The notes beneath the pieces are model-generated. The model saw only the letters and a list, made by a program, of their open reading frames with translations, ran no database searches and had not been told where the DNA came from. From NCBI GenBank assembly GCA_902766885.1, contig CACXFS010000044.1:1-52919 (forward strand): a stretch of 52,919 nt of DNA, written 5' to 3'. How positions within the stretch are numbered: the stretch's first letter is position 1; every line of letters starts with the position of its first letter. The DNA is from an uncultured Ruminococcus sp. Its GTDB lineage: Bacteria > Bacillota > Clostridia > Oscillospirales > Acutalibacteraceae. A program made the position numbers and the translations under genes. This document shows, piece after piece, positions 32,132-41,547 of the stretch.

Positions 32132-33628
32132 TTATTCCTTTTTATAGAGATAATATGTTCTTTTTCCTCCTTTGTAGTCAGATGTTGCTGACGAAACAAG
32201 GCTGTAGTTTTCAAATTGATATTCCTTTCCCCTTGTTACAACATATTCGATTATGCCCGAGCTTACATACTCGTCCTGTGCATTTTTTATGTCGTCAAGA
32301 GGAAGATTAAGATTGCAAAAATATTTGCAGTTCGGCACAATGTTGCAAACTGTGTAAAAGCCGTTGTCAAGCGTTCCGTAATTTAGCAGTGTTGGATTTT
32401 TCGTTTCATTTATTATTTCTCTGAACTTATACTGTGCAAGCTCCTCTTTCGGCACAAGCATTGACCTTACATTCGGGCATATCAGAAGCGATAGCACTGT
32501 TGACAATATCAATGAAAAAGCGGCGGAAATTTTTACAATACCTTTTCCCTTTTTATTCAAGAAAAGTTCTGCCTTTTCCGCTACAAAAATAAATCCGTGC
32601 AACGAAAAAATGCAAAGCGGCAAAGCGTAATAATCATAATGTCTGCCACCTCCGAAAATAAACAGAGCGGTAAAGACTGTCAGCACAAGATAGTTTGCAA
32701 ACATTTTTCTGCCGTCCTTAATCAGCTCATACATTAATCCTGAAAGAATAAGTATTGCAGGCAAAATATTTTTCTTAGCCACCTCAATTAAACTTTTAAA
32801 GATAGTATTGAACATACTTAATATCTTTACTGCAAACGATTGGTTACTTACGCTGTCCGAGTAGAGAAACATATTGTCATAAAAATACACACGTAATAAA
32901 TCTTCAACTGCTCCGTTTACTGCAAAATAAAGCAACACAGGCAGACTTACAGCCGCAACGCCGAGCACAACAAAGCCGACGCATTTCAGAAGATATTTCC
33001 ACGCCCTGTTCCTGATTATCATAATCAGCGGAACAATTACAAAGCCGATAAAGAAACCGAGCATTGTGTATTTTATCCACAGCACACAGCCTGAAATAAC
33101 GCCGATACAGAACAGTTGTTTTGCCGAAAATGCCTTTTTTGATTTAAGCGATTTAAGTGAAAGATAGAGTCCGCACATAAGGAACGGCAGGCAGAATTCC
33201 TCGGCGCTGTCGCCCTGACAAAAAGCGTGAGAGGAATAAATTACAGCCAAAAATAACGGTGCAAACACAAACGCACTTTTGTTGCAGTCATACAGAAACA
33301 GAATTTTAAATGCAAAAATCATTACCGCTGTTGCACTTATCACTTCAAAAACAAATACGCCGAAAAAAGTATCGTTTGAAATCAGATAAGCCAGAGCGTG
33401 AATTACGTACAAAAGCAGACCTTTCTGCTCAAAAATATCACGGTAAACAACCATACCGTTTGTCATTGATTTTCCTACCGTAAAAAAGCAGTTTGCGTCA
33501 ACCCAGTCGTTGAGCGGATAGAGAAACGACGATTTCGAACAAATTGATATTATGAAAAATGATGTCAATAACGAAGTGATAAAAACACAGAAGTGTTTTT
33601 TCCTGAATACGCTGAATGTTTTTTTCAT
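32132..33628 (-). CDS. GT39/PMT-like integral membrane glycosyltransferase
   Basis: A 498-residue protein. The ATG at 33628 is chosen because GGAGG is 7 bases upstream; upstream ATG codons overlap that site. It has about 10-12 hydrophobic helices. The first extracytoplasmic loop holds NDWVDANCFFTVGKSM and VVYRDIFEQKG, the acidic positions typical of ArnT/PMT-type enzymes that use polyprenyl-phosphate sugars. The soluble C-terminal ~100 residues end KGGKRTYYLYKKE. It probably glycosylates a surface polymer or protein. It lies back to back with the polysaccharide operon, separated by a 323-bp promoter region. Confidence 0.7.
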   Translation of the reverse strand: MKKTFSVFRKKHFCVFITSLLTSFFIISICSKSSFLYPLNDWVDANCFFTVGKSMTNGMVVYRDIFEQKGLLLYVIHALAYLISNDTFFGVFVFEVISATAVMIFAFKILFLYDCNKSAFVFAPLFLAVIYSSHAFCQGDSAEEFCLPFLMCGLYLSLKSLKSKKAFSAKQLFCIGVISGCVLWIKYTMLGFFIGFVIVPLIMIIRNRAWKYLLKCVGFVVLGVAAVSLPVLLYFAVNGAVEDLLRVYFYDNMFLYSDSVSNQSFAVKILSMFNTIFKSLIEVAKKNILPAILILSGLMYELIKDGRKMFANYLVLTVFTALFIFGGGRHYDYYALPLCIFSLHGFIFVAEKAELFLNKKGKGIVKISAAFSLILSTVLSLLICPNVRSMLVPKEELAQYKFREIINETKNPTLLNYGTLDNGFYTVCNIVPNCKYFCNLNLPLDDIKNAQDEYVSSGIIEYVVTRGKEYQFENYSLVSSATSDYKGGKRTYYLYKKE

Positions 33629-33951
33629 TTGCATTCCTCCCATTTGTCATTGATAATTCTATCACAACACGTCAAACAATTACGAACATTTTGAAAAAGA
33701 AACTCTCTGAAATAAAAAAGAGAATTTACACACTTTTTATATAAGCAAAATAAATGGTTAATATTTTGCATTATTCCGATTTAAATAAACCGAAATTTAT
33801 CCCGAAACTGTAAAAATTATTAAGGTTTTATCAGTTTTTTCGGTTCGTTTGTAAAGCCTTGTATTTTTGTCGTAAATTGTTAATCAAGTTTATTGACCGC
33901 ATAGTTTTTTGAGAATATAATGCTTACTGAATTAATAATTTGGAGAGAAAT
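33629..33951. other. Divergent intergenic region of two surface-glycan units
   Basis: AT-rich and without a gene. It contains the operon promoter at 33893-33921; no clear promoter for the minus-strand glycosyltransferase could be chosen. Confidence 0.6.
33893..33921 (+). promoter_or_regulatory. Promoter of the polysaccharide operon
   Basis: TTGACC (33893-33898), 17-bp spacer, TATAAT (33916-33921). Only about 30 bp separate it from the start codon at 33952, so the leader is short. Confidence 0.75.
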
Positions 33952-35664
33952 ATGGTTGAGAAATTACCTCTTGATTTTGTGAGAAAAATCTACAATATGC
34001 TTACAAACGGAAACGACGACGTGAATTTCTATTGTATGTGTATTCAGAATCAGAACCGTGAAGCGGCTACAAACAGTCCGATAAAATTTGCTCTTAATCT
34101 TATAAAAATCAATATACTTTGCAGACTTCCGTTTTCAAAACGCAGGCTTTTTTCGGAGGAAATCGGCAAGGCGTATCTTTCGAGAATTTTCGTCCGTCCT
34201 GCAATATGCGAGCTTGCCTCGGGAATGCTCGACAACTCCCGACTGATTACCGACATATTCGGCTGTGCCGTTACCACAATAAAAAACAGAAACGACATTT
34301 TTAAGGATGTTGAAAAAGAAATCGGTGTAAAAGGCTTTGCCGATTTAAGAAAGCAGTATGACAACAGCAAGCTGCCGATTCAGCAGATTTACAAAAAAAT
34401 CAGTGCAAAGCTTAAAATAGTCATTGATTACAAAATTGAACTTTCGGTTATGGAAAAGCATTACGTTGCAAACAAATATGCCGTCAGACTGCTTGACATT
34501 GCAGCTTGCAACAACATATTTATTACTGCAATTATCCGTTCGAGTTATCCGAGAGAATTTATTGAGAAAATCCTTAAAAAATACAAAATCAGTGTTGACA
34601 GACTTATTATCACTTCCGAAAGTGAAACAGACTTTAAAAACGAAGCCTTGGTTAACCCCGAATTTACAGGCGCTTTCAGCAACGACTACAACGGTTTTAT
34701 CAAAAAGCTTATGAAGTACGGTTGTAAGCCTATTTACTACCGAAGTCCTCAGGCGCTTATGGAGCGGACTGTTCACCCGAAATTAAACGATGATTTCAGA
34801 CGTATTTACGACGGCATATGCGGACTTAACCTTTTCAGCGGAATTAAAAGAATGAGCAGAGAGTATGAGCTGTCTTTCCTCTGTGTAGCTCCTGCTGTTG
34901 CGGGATTTGCACAAAGGGTTTTGCAAAAAGCAGAAAAGGGCGAGTATGTAATCTGTCTTTGTGACGAAAGCTCATTCTTTGCAAGGCTGATTAAACGGCT
35001 TTGTAAAAGCACCGAAAATATTGTGTTTTTCCCCTGGTCACCTCTTGCGACAAATAAATACAAGTCGTCATTGGAGTGGAAAGAAATTATTGAAGAAACT
35101 CCGATTTTCGACGACGCATATTCGGGTGTGTTTGACAGCGTTCTGCGATACCCTGTGTCTGCACTCAAGGAGCCTCCCGATACGCTCACGCTTTCAGGAA
35201 TTATGGCTACTGCGTGGACTGATAAGTCAAGCGGCGGTGTGGATAACGCAATAAGCAAGGTAATCGGAAAGCATAAAAGAATTGTTATAGCAGACCCTGT
35301 TCCGGGAATCTGCGCAACGTCACAGCTTTGCAGTATTTTAGAAAGAATAAAGCCCGAAACGACATATACCTGCGTAACTATGAGCAATATGTTCGGAGTG
35401 AAAAGTGCAGATTTAAAGCCACTTGCAAGAATAATAAGTGGCAATATGCCGTTGCTTTGTCAGATTGGAGCTGACGGCAAAAGGTGGATTTACCCAAAGA
35501 AAATTGACAGCAATAAGCTTGACGAAATCTATCGGGCAATCCTTGATTTTTCGCTTAACTTTTTCAGGTATACAAAAGACGCCTCAGCCGAGCTGACAAT
35601 TTCGGGTGATGACGCATCTGCTCTGTATATGCAGGGGTTGTCCGAAATACGCAATATGATTTAA
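33952..35664 (+). CDS. Diverged HAD-like protein, paralogue of the COG5610-type protein at 39461
   Basis: A 570-residue protein; ATG 33952 follows GGAGAG. Residues about 80-290 line up with the HAD domain of the 692-residue protein at 39461: ITDIFGCAV against VSFDVFDTLI, AIIRSSYPREFIEKIL against AVSDMYLPKDVIEKML, KPIYYRS against TPIYYKN. The Thr after the nucleophile region, the motif II Ser and the motif III Lys context are changed. The following segment also corresponds (ENIVFFPWSPLATNK against TEYVYWSRSAATK). It seems a degenerate, perhaps non-catalytic member. It is the first gene of the operon, followed after 14 bases by a glycosyltransferase. Function is inferred only from context. Confidence 0.6.
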   Translation: MVEKLPLDFVRKIYNMLTNGNDDVNFYCMCIQNQNREAATNSPIKFALNLIKINILCRLPFSKRRLFSEEIGKAYLSRIFVRPAICELASGMLDNSRLITDIFGCAVTTIKNRNDIFKDVEKEIGVKGFADLRKQYDNSKLPIQQIYKKISAKLKIVIDYKIELSVMEKHYVANKYAVRLLDIAACNNIFITAIIRSSYPREFIEKILKKYKISVDRLIITSESETDFKNEALVNPEFTGAFSNDYNGFIKKLMKYGCKPIYYRSPQALMERTVHPKLNDDFRRIYDGICGLNLFSGIKRMSREYELSFLCVAPAVAGFAQRVLQKAEKGEYVICLCDESSFFARLIKRLCKSTENIVFFPWSPLATNKYKSSLEWKEIIEETPIFDDAYSGVFDSVLRYPVSALKEPPDTLTLSGIMATAWTDKSSGGVDNAISKVIGKHKRIVIADPVPGICATSQLCSILERIKPETTYTCVTMSNMFGVKSADLKPLARIISGNMPLLCQIGADGKRWIYPKKIDSNKLDEIYRAILDFSLNFFRYTKDASAELTISGDDASALYMQGLSEIRNMI

Positions 35665-35678
35665 CGGGAGTGAATATT

Positions 35679-37190
35679 TTGGTACTTTACCACGCTTCAA
35701 CAATGTATCATCTGCTGTACTGCATTGTTCACAAGCTGTCCTTCAACAGTGACAAGGATTGCGAACTTTTACTTGTTGAGTACATAAAGCCGCTCAAGGA
35801 GCGGACAGCGTTTCTTGAAAAGCTGAAAGCATACGGCTTTTTCAGCAAAATCCGCTATGTTCCCGAACAGCAGTTCAAGCTGAAAAAGGGAATTGCACTT
35901 GACGAAAACAGCAGTGAAAAGGATATAAAAACCGTAATCAACAATATCTCGTCAGCCTTTGAAAGCTGGTTTGGCGGAGATATGAAAAAGTACAGCGAAA
36001 TCTTCATTGCATCAGACCAGCATTCCTGCGGAATATATCTGATAAACAACAAAATCAGCTACACATATATGGAGGACGCAAGCGGAATGCTTTCGGAGCA
36101 AAGCCGCTATCTTTCCATTACAAAGAGCAACAACCGAACAAATTATATAATCAACGAGTATCTCGGCTGTGCAGGCAGAAACGAGTACGTCAAAGCAAAG
36201 CTGTGCGACCTCAGGCACCAGCAAAAGGGATTTAAAGATGAAAAGGCGGTTGATTTTTCAATCTATGACGCTCTGAAAAACATCATTCCCGACAAAGTTC
36301 CCGTACTGCTTGAATTTTTCGGGAACATCAGAACGGTTATCAGGAGCAGTAAAAAAATATGTCTTTTCCTCACGCAGGATTTGAACACGCTGAAAATTAA
36401 AGACCTCGACTTGCAGGAGCTGACGACCACAACGCTTGTCGACTACTTCTGCCCCGACTGCAAGCTGGTTATCAAGCCTCATCCCAAGGACAGGTGGCAA
36501 AACTACAAAAGGATTTTTCCGAACGCTGTAATTCTTGAAAAAAGCGTACCGTCCGAGCTTTTGCCCTTTGCAATCGACGGTGAAATCGACACTGTGCTGA
36601 CTGCAAGCTCAACCTCAATAAGGGGAGTTTCGGAATTTGCAAAAAAGGCGTATTCCTTTACAACCGAAATTGAAACGCACCGTGAACGCATTGACTCTAT
36701 GTTTGCTCTCACCGAGGTTTTAAAGCAAATCGGGATAAAAAACAGCGTTGCCGTCTGCAACATAAACGAAGAACAGATACTTAACTTTCTTGACAACACA
36801 GGCATAAAGGCAAACGGAAACGATATTATTGTTGACGGAGGAATAAATAAAACGGACAATGCCTACCTTGAAAGCTATCGTATGCTGTTCTGTCTGAACC
36901 TCGGCAACAAGCTCAACTACGGCAAGGATTACGGATGCAGACATAAATTTGTAATCAAGACAAAAATTATACCCGACAGCGACAGCCTTTGCGAAGAATC
37001 GGAGCACCTTATTTTCGCATACAGCAACGACACTTTGCTGAGTGAAAAATTAAGTGAAATTAATATCACAAGAAAGCTTTACCACTCCAAAGCAGAGGTT
37101 GAAATAAATTGTGAAAAAATCACATCGGAGCTTGACGAAAAATTCAGAGCCGAGCTGCTTGGAGAAGCCGAACAGGAGGAAATTATATGA
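35679..37190 (+). CDS. Polysialyltransferase/GT52-like glycosyltransferase
   Basis: A 503-residue protein. The TTG at 35679 is preferred: GGGAG lies 8 bases before it and the start MVLYHASTMYHLLYC then matches the paralogue at 41548 (MILYYALTTYHIQCC). A GTG at 35670 overlaps the ribosome site. The middle has CKLVIKPHPKDRW and the SELLPFAIDGEIDTVLTASSTS segment, the KPHP and acceptor-side patterns of polysialyltransferase- and LOS sialyltransferase-like families, which use CMP-sugar donors. A CMP-sugar synthetase follows directly. The C-terminal ~120 residues are unassigned. Confidence 0.7.
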   Translation: MVLYHASTMYHLLYCIVHKLSFNSDKDCELLLVEYIKPLKERTAFLEKLKAYGFFSKIRYVPEQQFKLKKGIALDENSSEKDIKTVINNISSAFESWFGGDMKKYSEIFIASDQHSCGIYLINNKISYTYMEDASGMLSEQSRYLSITKSNNRTNYIINEYLGCAGRNEYVKAKLCDLRHQQKGFKDEKAVDFSIYDALKNIIPDKVPVLLEFFGNIRTVIRSSKKICLFLTQDLNTLKIKDLDLQELTTTTLVDYFCPDCKLVIKPHPKDRWQNYKRIFPNAVILEKSVPSELLPFAIDGEIDTVLTASSTSIRGVSEFAKKAYSFTTEIETHRERIDSMFALTEVLKQIGIKNSVAVCNINEEQILNFLDNTGIKANGNDIIVDGGINKTDNAYLESYRMLFCLNLGNKLNYGKDYGCRHKFVIKTKIIPDSDSLCEESEHLIFAYSNDTLLSEKLSEINITRKLYHSKAEVEINCEKITSELDEKFRAELLGEAEQEEII

Positions 37191-37858
37191 GTAAAAAAAC
37201 AGTTGCATTTGTTCCGCTGAAGCTCAACAACGAGCGTCTGCCGGGCAAAAATACAAAATCATTCAAGGGCGGAAAGCCACTTCTTACCTACATTCTTTCA
37301 ACGCTTACAAAGGTAAACGGAATTGACGAAGCCTATGTTTATTGCAGTAACGAGGAAGTGAAAAAATATCTGCCCGATGGCATAAAATTTTTAAAGCGCA
37401 GTGAAAGCCTTGATACCGGCTCAACGCTGATTATTGACGTACTGAAAGCATTTGCAAAGGACATTGACGCAGACGTGTACGTTCTCACCCACGCAACAGC
37501 ACCGTTTATTAAGCCCTCAACAATTGAAACGGCTATTGAAAAAGTCAAGTCAAATGAATACGATTCTGCCTTTACAGTGAGAGCCGTTCAGGAATTTTTG
37601 TGGATTGACGGTCAGGCAATTTATGACACATCAAGAATCCCCAGAACGCAGGACATTAACAATGTCTTTGCCGAAACAACGGGACTTTACGTGTACACCA
37701 AGGAGCTTATTAAAAGCGGCAGAAGAATCGGGTGTAATCCATGCGGAATTCCTGTTGACTTTATCGAGGCTACGGACATAAATCAGCCGATAGACTTTGA
37801 GCTCGCACAGGTGATATTTGACAACTACATTAAAAACGAAAGTGAAAACAATGAGTAA
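37187..37858 (+). CDS. CMP-sugar (acylneuraminate-type) cytidylyltransferase
   Basis: A 223-residue protein starting in an ATGA overlap. The N-terminus AFVPLKLNNERLPGKNTKSF is a variant of the IPAR.GSKRLPGKN nucleotide-binding signature of NeuA/KdsB enzymes. DVYVLTHATAPFIKPSTIE and FAETTGLYVYTKELI match later conserved blocks. It activates a 2-keto-3-deoxy sugar acid as its CMP derivative for the two flanking transferases. The sugar itself cannot be read from sequence, and the family also includes pseudaminic, legionaminic and KDO-type enzymes. Confidence 0.85.
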   Translation: MSKKTVAFVPLKLNNERLPGKNTKSFKGGKPLLTYILSTLTKVNGIDEAYVYCSNEEVKKYLPDGIKFLKRSESLDTGSTLIIDVLKAFAKDIDADVYVLTHATAPFIKPSTIETAIEKVKSNEYDSAFTVRAVQEFLWIDGQAIYDTSRIPRTQDINNVFAETTGLYVYTKELIKSGRRIGCNPCGIPVDFIEATDINQPIDFELAQVIFDNYIKNESENNE

Positions 37859-39461
37859 AATTAAAATTCTTGACTGTACGCTGCGTGACGGCGGCTACAT
37901 AAACGACTGGAAATTCGGCAAAAAAGCAATTCAGAATATCCTCTTTAATCTTTCAAAGGCAAACACCGACATTGTAGAGTGCGGTTTTCTTACAAACAAG
38001 CCCTATAATTCCGACTGCTCGCTTTTTAACTGCGTTGAAACAATTGACGCACTCTTAGAGGATAATAAAAACAGCGACACTATGTACGTTGCAATGATAG
38101 CACTCGGCGAAAAAGAAATTAACCCAAGGCTTATTTCAGACTCGGCAAACAGCTATGTTGACGGAATACGCCTTACCTTCCACCCCGATGAAATTGACAA
38201 GGCGTTTGAATACGCCGAAATAATAAAGGAAAAAGGCTACAGGCTTTTTATGCAGCCTGTCGGAACAACTAACTACACCGACAAGCAGTTTCTTGATTTG
38301 CTTGAGCGCGTAAACATCCTTATGCCCTATGCTTTTTACATTGTGGACACGCTCGGTATGATGTATAAGAAGGACTTGATTCGTCAGGTTTTTCTTGTTG
38401 ACAACAACCTCGACACTAATATAAAGCTCGGTTACCATTCGCACAACAACTTTCAGCTTGCGTTCTCAAATGCACAGGCTCTTGCAGAGTACAACACAGA
38501 GCGTGAAATCATAATTGACTGCAGTGCAAACGGTATGGGACGTGGTGCAGGAAACCTCTGCTCCGAGCTGTTTATGAATTATCTCAACAAGGAATACTCT
38601 GCTCACTATGATGTTCTGCCTGTTCTTGAAATTGTCGACCAGTATCTTGTACCGATTTCGCTTTCAAATCCGTGGGGATATAACTCGGCTTATTTTCTGT
38701 CGGCGGCAAACAACTGCCACCCGAATTACGCAACATATCTAATGACAAAGCACTCGCTTTCGATGTCGTCAATCGGCAATATTCTTCAGCAGTTACCGAA
38801 GGAGCAAAAGCGTTTTTTTAACAAACAGCTTATTGAGAGCATCTACCAGAACTACCAGAGCAACGCCGTAAACGACATTGAAACAATCACAAAGCTCCGC
38901 AAGAAATTTGACGGAAAGGAAATTCTTGTAATAGCACCCGGTGAAAGCGTTAAATCCAAAAAGGATACCATACAAAAATACATTTCAAAGAAAAGGCCGT
39001 TTGTAATTTCGGTAAACTTCATTCCCGATTTTGTAAAGCCCGATATGGTGTTTGTGGGTAATGCAAGAAGGTATGAAGAGCTTTGTGACAGGCTCGACAT
39101 AAAAAAGTCGGTTTTCACCTCAAACATTCCAAAGCTTCCGAAAAAAGCGGTAAAGGTCAATTACTCCGAACTTATCAGCGCATCAAACGACGCATCAGAC
39201 AGCTCGGGAATAATGATTCTGAAACTGCTGAAAAAGACGTCCGTAAAAAGCGTTGCGCTTGCAGGCTACGACGGCTTTTCAAAAAATCCGCTCGGCAACT
39301 ACTTTAACAATGATTACTGCGGAATTTACGAGCCTGTTTTGTTGCAGGAGAAAACACTTGCTATAAGTGAAGAACTTGAAAGCCTATCAAAGAAAATGAA
39401 GATAAAGTTTGTCACTCCGTCAATTTACAACAAGGGAAAAAGGAGCAAAAAGAAAGCCTGA
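37851..39461 (+). CDS. DmpG/HMGL-like aldolase fused to a DUF115-like domain
   Basis: A 536-residue protein; ATG 37851 overlaps the end of the cytidylyltransferase gene. Residues 1 to about 275 are a metal-dependent aldolase barrel (KILDCTLRDGGYINDWKFG, IRLTFHPDE, LGYHSHNNFQLAFSNAQAL, IIDCSANGMGRGAGN), similar to 4-hydroxy-2-oxovalerate aldolases that join or split pyruvate and aldehydes. After a helical linker, about 360-536 (GKEILVIAPGESVKSKKD, RPFVISVNFIPDFVKPDMVF) resembles a DUF115-type domain found in glycan loci. Beside a CMP-sugar synthetase it may make a 2-keto-3-deoxy acid from pyruvate, replacing NeuB. That pathway is inference. Confidence 0.75.
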   Translation: MSKIKILDCTLRDGGYINDWKFGKKAIQNILFNLSKANTDIVECGFLTNKPYNSDCSLFNCVETIDALLEDNKNSDTMYVAMIALGEKEINPRLISDSANSYVDGIRLTFHPDEIDKAFEYAEIIKEKGYRLFMQPVGTTNYTDKQFLDLLERVNILMPYAFYIVDTLGMMYKKDLIRQVFLVDNNLDTNIKLGYHSHNNFQLAFSNAQALAEYNTEREIIIDCSANGMGRGAGNLCSELFMNYLNKEYSAHYDVLPVLEIVDQYLVPISLSNPWGYNSAYFLSAANNCHPNYATYLMTKHSLSMSSIGNILQQLPKEQKRFFNKQLIESIYQNYQSNAVNDIETITKLRKKFDGKEILVIAPGESVKSKKDTIQKYISKKRPFVISVNFIPDFVKPDMVFVGNARRYEELCDRLDIKKSVFTSNIPKLPKKAVKVNYSELISASNDASDSSGIMILKLLKKTSVKSVALAGYDGFSKNPLGNYFNNDYCGIYEPVLLQEKTLAISEELESLSKKMKIKFVTPSIYNKGKRSKKKA

Positions 39462-41539
39462 TGAAGCTGATTGATAAATCAAAAAGAAAACTGAAAAAAC
39501 TGAAAATACGTGCAGTTATGAAAAGCCGCTTTATACTCGAAGGATTTTACAAATACGGCGACAGCGACAAAAGCTTTCTGCGCAAAAGCATTTACCTTTT
39601 ATCGCTTTATTTTTCTGCGTTGATAAACGGAAAGGACAAATCAAGGCCGTATGTGTATGAACGAAAGAAATACACGATAAAACCCTGCACAAGCGCACCC
39701 GAATCCTCGTTTGTAAAGCGCCCGTCATATACTCTGATGGCTAAAAATTTTCTTGTGAACGACGTGGTTTCCTTTGACGTTTTTGACACGCTTATCCTGC
39801 GTCCGTTTGACAATCCTAAGTCTGTTTTCTTTATTCTCGGCGAGCTTAACAAGTGCCCCGGTTTCAAGCGGTACAGAGAGCTTGCGGAAAAGCTTGCACG
39901 CAAGGAGACGTTTGAAAAAACAGTCAGTTATGAGGTTACTCTGCATGACATTTACGAAAAGCTCAACAGATTTGTAATTATCGACACAGAAAAGGCAATG
40001 CAGTACGAAATTGAAACGGAGCTTAACCTTGTCTTTGCAAACCCGTATATGCAGAACGTTTTTAAAGAGGCAAAAAATCTGAATAAAAAAATCATTGCCG
40101 TATCGGATATGTATCTTCCGAAAGACGTAATTGAAAAAATGCTCGACAAATGCGGCTATAGCGGTATTGACGAAATCATAGTTTCAAACGAGTACGGAAA
40201 AAGCAAGCGCACAGGCGAGCTTTTTGAAATTATAAAGGAAAAGTACGGCGAAAACGCACGATACATTCACATCGGCGACAATTATGTTTCGGACAATCTG
40301 TCGGCTGAAAAAAGCGGCTTTACACCGATTTACTACAAAAACGTAAACGCCAGAGGCAACGCTCACCGTGCCTTTGATATGACTTCACTTATCGGCTCTG
40401 CCTACAGGGGAATTGTCAACGCAAAACTGCAAAACGGTGACAATACCTACTCGCAGTATTATGAGTACGGCTACACCTACGCAGGATTTTTAACTCTCGG
40501 CTACTGCAACTATATTCACGACTATGCAAATAATAATCATATTGAAAAAATACTGTTTCTGTCCCGTGACGGTCATATTCTGAAAGCCGTTTACGATAAT
40601 CTGTTTCCCGAAGAAAAGACGGAATATGTCTACTGGTCACGCTCGGCAGCTACAAAGCTGACGGTCAAAAAATTCAGAAACGAACTGCTCCTAAGATACA
40701 TTAAATACAAAATCCCACGCAAAATGACGCTCGAAAAAATACTCTCGGCTATGGACTTGCCGCAGATGCAGAAGATACTTGAACAAAGCGGATTTACACC
40801 CGACACCATACTTACAAAGGAAAATTACGAGGACATAGTCAAGGTATTTATTGACAACTGGGATATTGTTGTAAAAAGATTTGAGCGCAATAACAAAGCG
40901 GCAGAAGAATACTACCGTAATGTTATCGGCAACAGCAAAAGCGCCTGCATTGTCGATATTGGCTGGGCTGCAAGCGGATTTTCGGCACTGCGTTATCTTA
41001 TCGAGGACGAATGGCAGATTGACTGCAAGGTATCGGGACTTGTGGCAGGCTCAACATATCTTCACGATATGGACATCATCGAAACACAGCTTACCAAAAA
41101 CGTTATATCCTCATATATGTTTTCCCAGCGTGACAACCGTGAAATACGCCGTGACCACAACGTAAAGCAGATGCACAGCGTGTTTACGGAAATAATGCTC
41201 AGTGCACCCTCTCCCTCGTTTATCGGCTTTGATTATGACGAAAACGGAGAAATAAAATATGAATTTGACTGCCCCGAAACCGAGGGCTACGAGATGATTG
41301 AGCAGATTCAGCAGGGCATCAAGGATTTTGTAAACGATTACACAACTGCGTTCAAGGACTATCCGTTTATGTGCAACATTTCGGGCAGTGACGCTTACGC
41401 AGTTTGCCGTCAGGTTATTTCCTGTCCCGAATACTTCAAGAATCTTTTTGCTGACTATCCCGTAAACCGTGCCGTCGGCTCTGCTTCATACGAAATGGGA
41501 ACGCTCGGCAACCTGATTGAAAATGAATTTGTAAAGTGA
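39461..41539 (+). CDS. COG5610-type HAD hydrolase with C-terminal glycan-locus domain
   Basis: A 692-residue protein overlapping the preceding stop by one base. A basic N-terminus (KSKRKLKKLKIRAVMK) precedes the HAD domain at about 100-310: VVSFDVFDTLILRPF (nucleophile Asp), IIAVSDMYLPKDV (motif II Ser), EYGKSKRTGELF (Lys), ARYIHIGDNYVSD (acidic pair). The larger C-terminal part (about 325-690) is shared with the protein at 33952 and with COG5610-like proteins of capsule clusters (ILFLSRDGHILKAVYD, TEYVYWSRSAATK, CIVDIGWAASGFSALRYL). Motifs are intact here, so it is the likely catalytic copy. Substrate unknown, probably a sugar phosphate or glycan intermediate. Confidence 0.7.
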   Translation: MKLIDKSKRKLKKLKIRAVMKSRFILEGFYKYGDSDKSFLRKSIYLLSLYFSALINGKDKSRPYVYERKKYTIKPCTSAPESSFVKRPSYTLMAKNFLVNDVVSFDVFDTLILRPFDNPKSVFFILGELNKCPGFKRYRELAEKLARKETFEKTVSYEVTLHDIYEKLNRFVIIDTEKAMQYEIETELNLVFANPYMQNVFKEAKNLNKKIIAVSDMYLPKDVIEKMLDKCGYSGIDEIIVSNEYGKSKRTGELFEIIKEKYGENARYIHIGDNYVSDNLSAEKSGFTPIYYKNVNARGNAHRAFDMTSLIGSAYRGIVNAKLQNGDNTYSQYYEYGYTYAGFLTLGYCNYIHDYANNNHIEKILFLSRDGHILKAVYDNLFPEEKTEYVYWSRSAATKLTVKKFRNELLLRYIKYKIPRKMTLEKILSAMDLPQMQKILEQSGFTPDTILTKENYEDIVKVFIDNWDIVVKRFERNNKAAEEYYRNVIGNSKSACIVDIGWAASGFSALRYLIEDEWQIDCKVSGLVAGSTYLHDMDIIETQLTKNVISSYMFSQRDNREIRRDHNVKQMHSVFTEIMLSAPSPSFIGFDYDENGEIKYEFDCPETEGYEMIEQIQQGIKDFVNDYTTAFKDYPFMCNISGSDAYAVCRQVISCPEYFKNLFADYPVNRAVGSASYEMGTLGNLIENEFVK

Positions 41540-41547
41540 GATTAAAA

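Noticed and set aside
33661-33677. CACAACACG before the GT39-like gene as another agr operator
   Set aside because: Only a single copy; no partner repeat 21-22 bp away.
34806-35444. 212-codon open frame on the minus strand opposite the first operon gene
   Set aside because: Antisense shadow; the plus-strand gene has a promoter, ribosome site and a paralogue.
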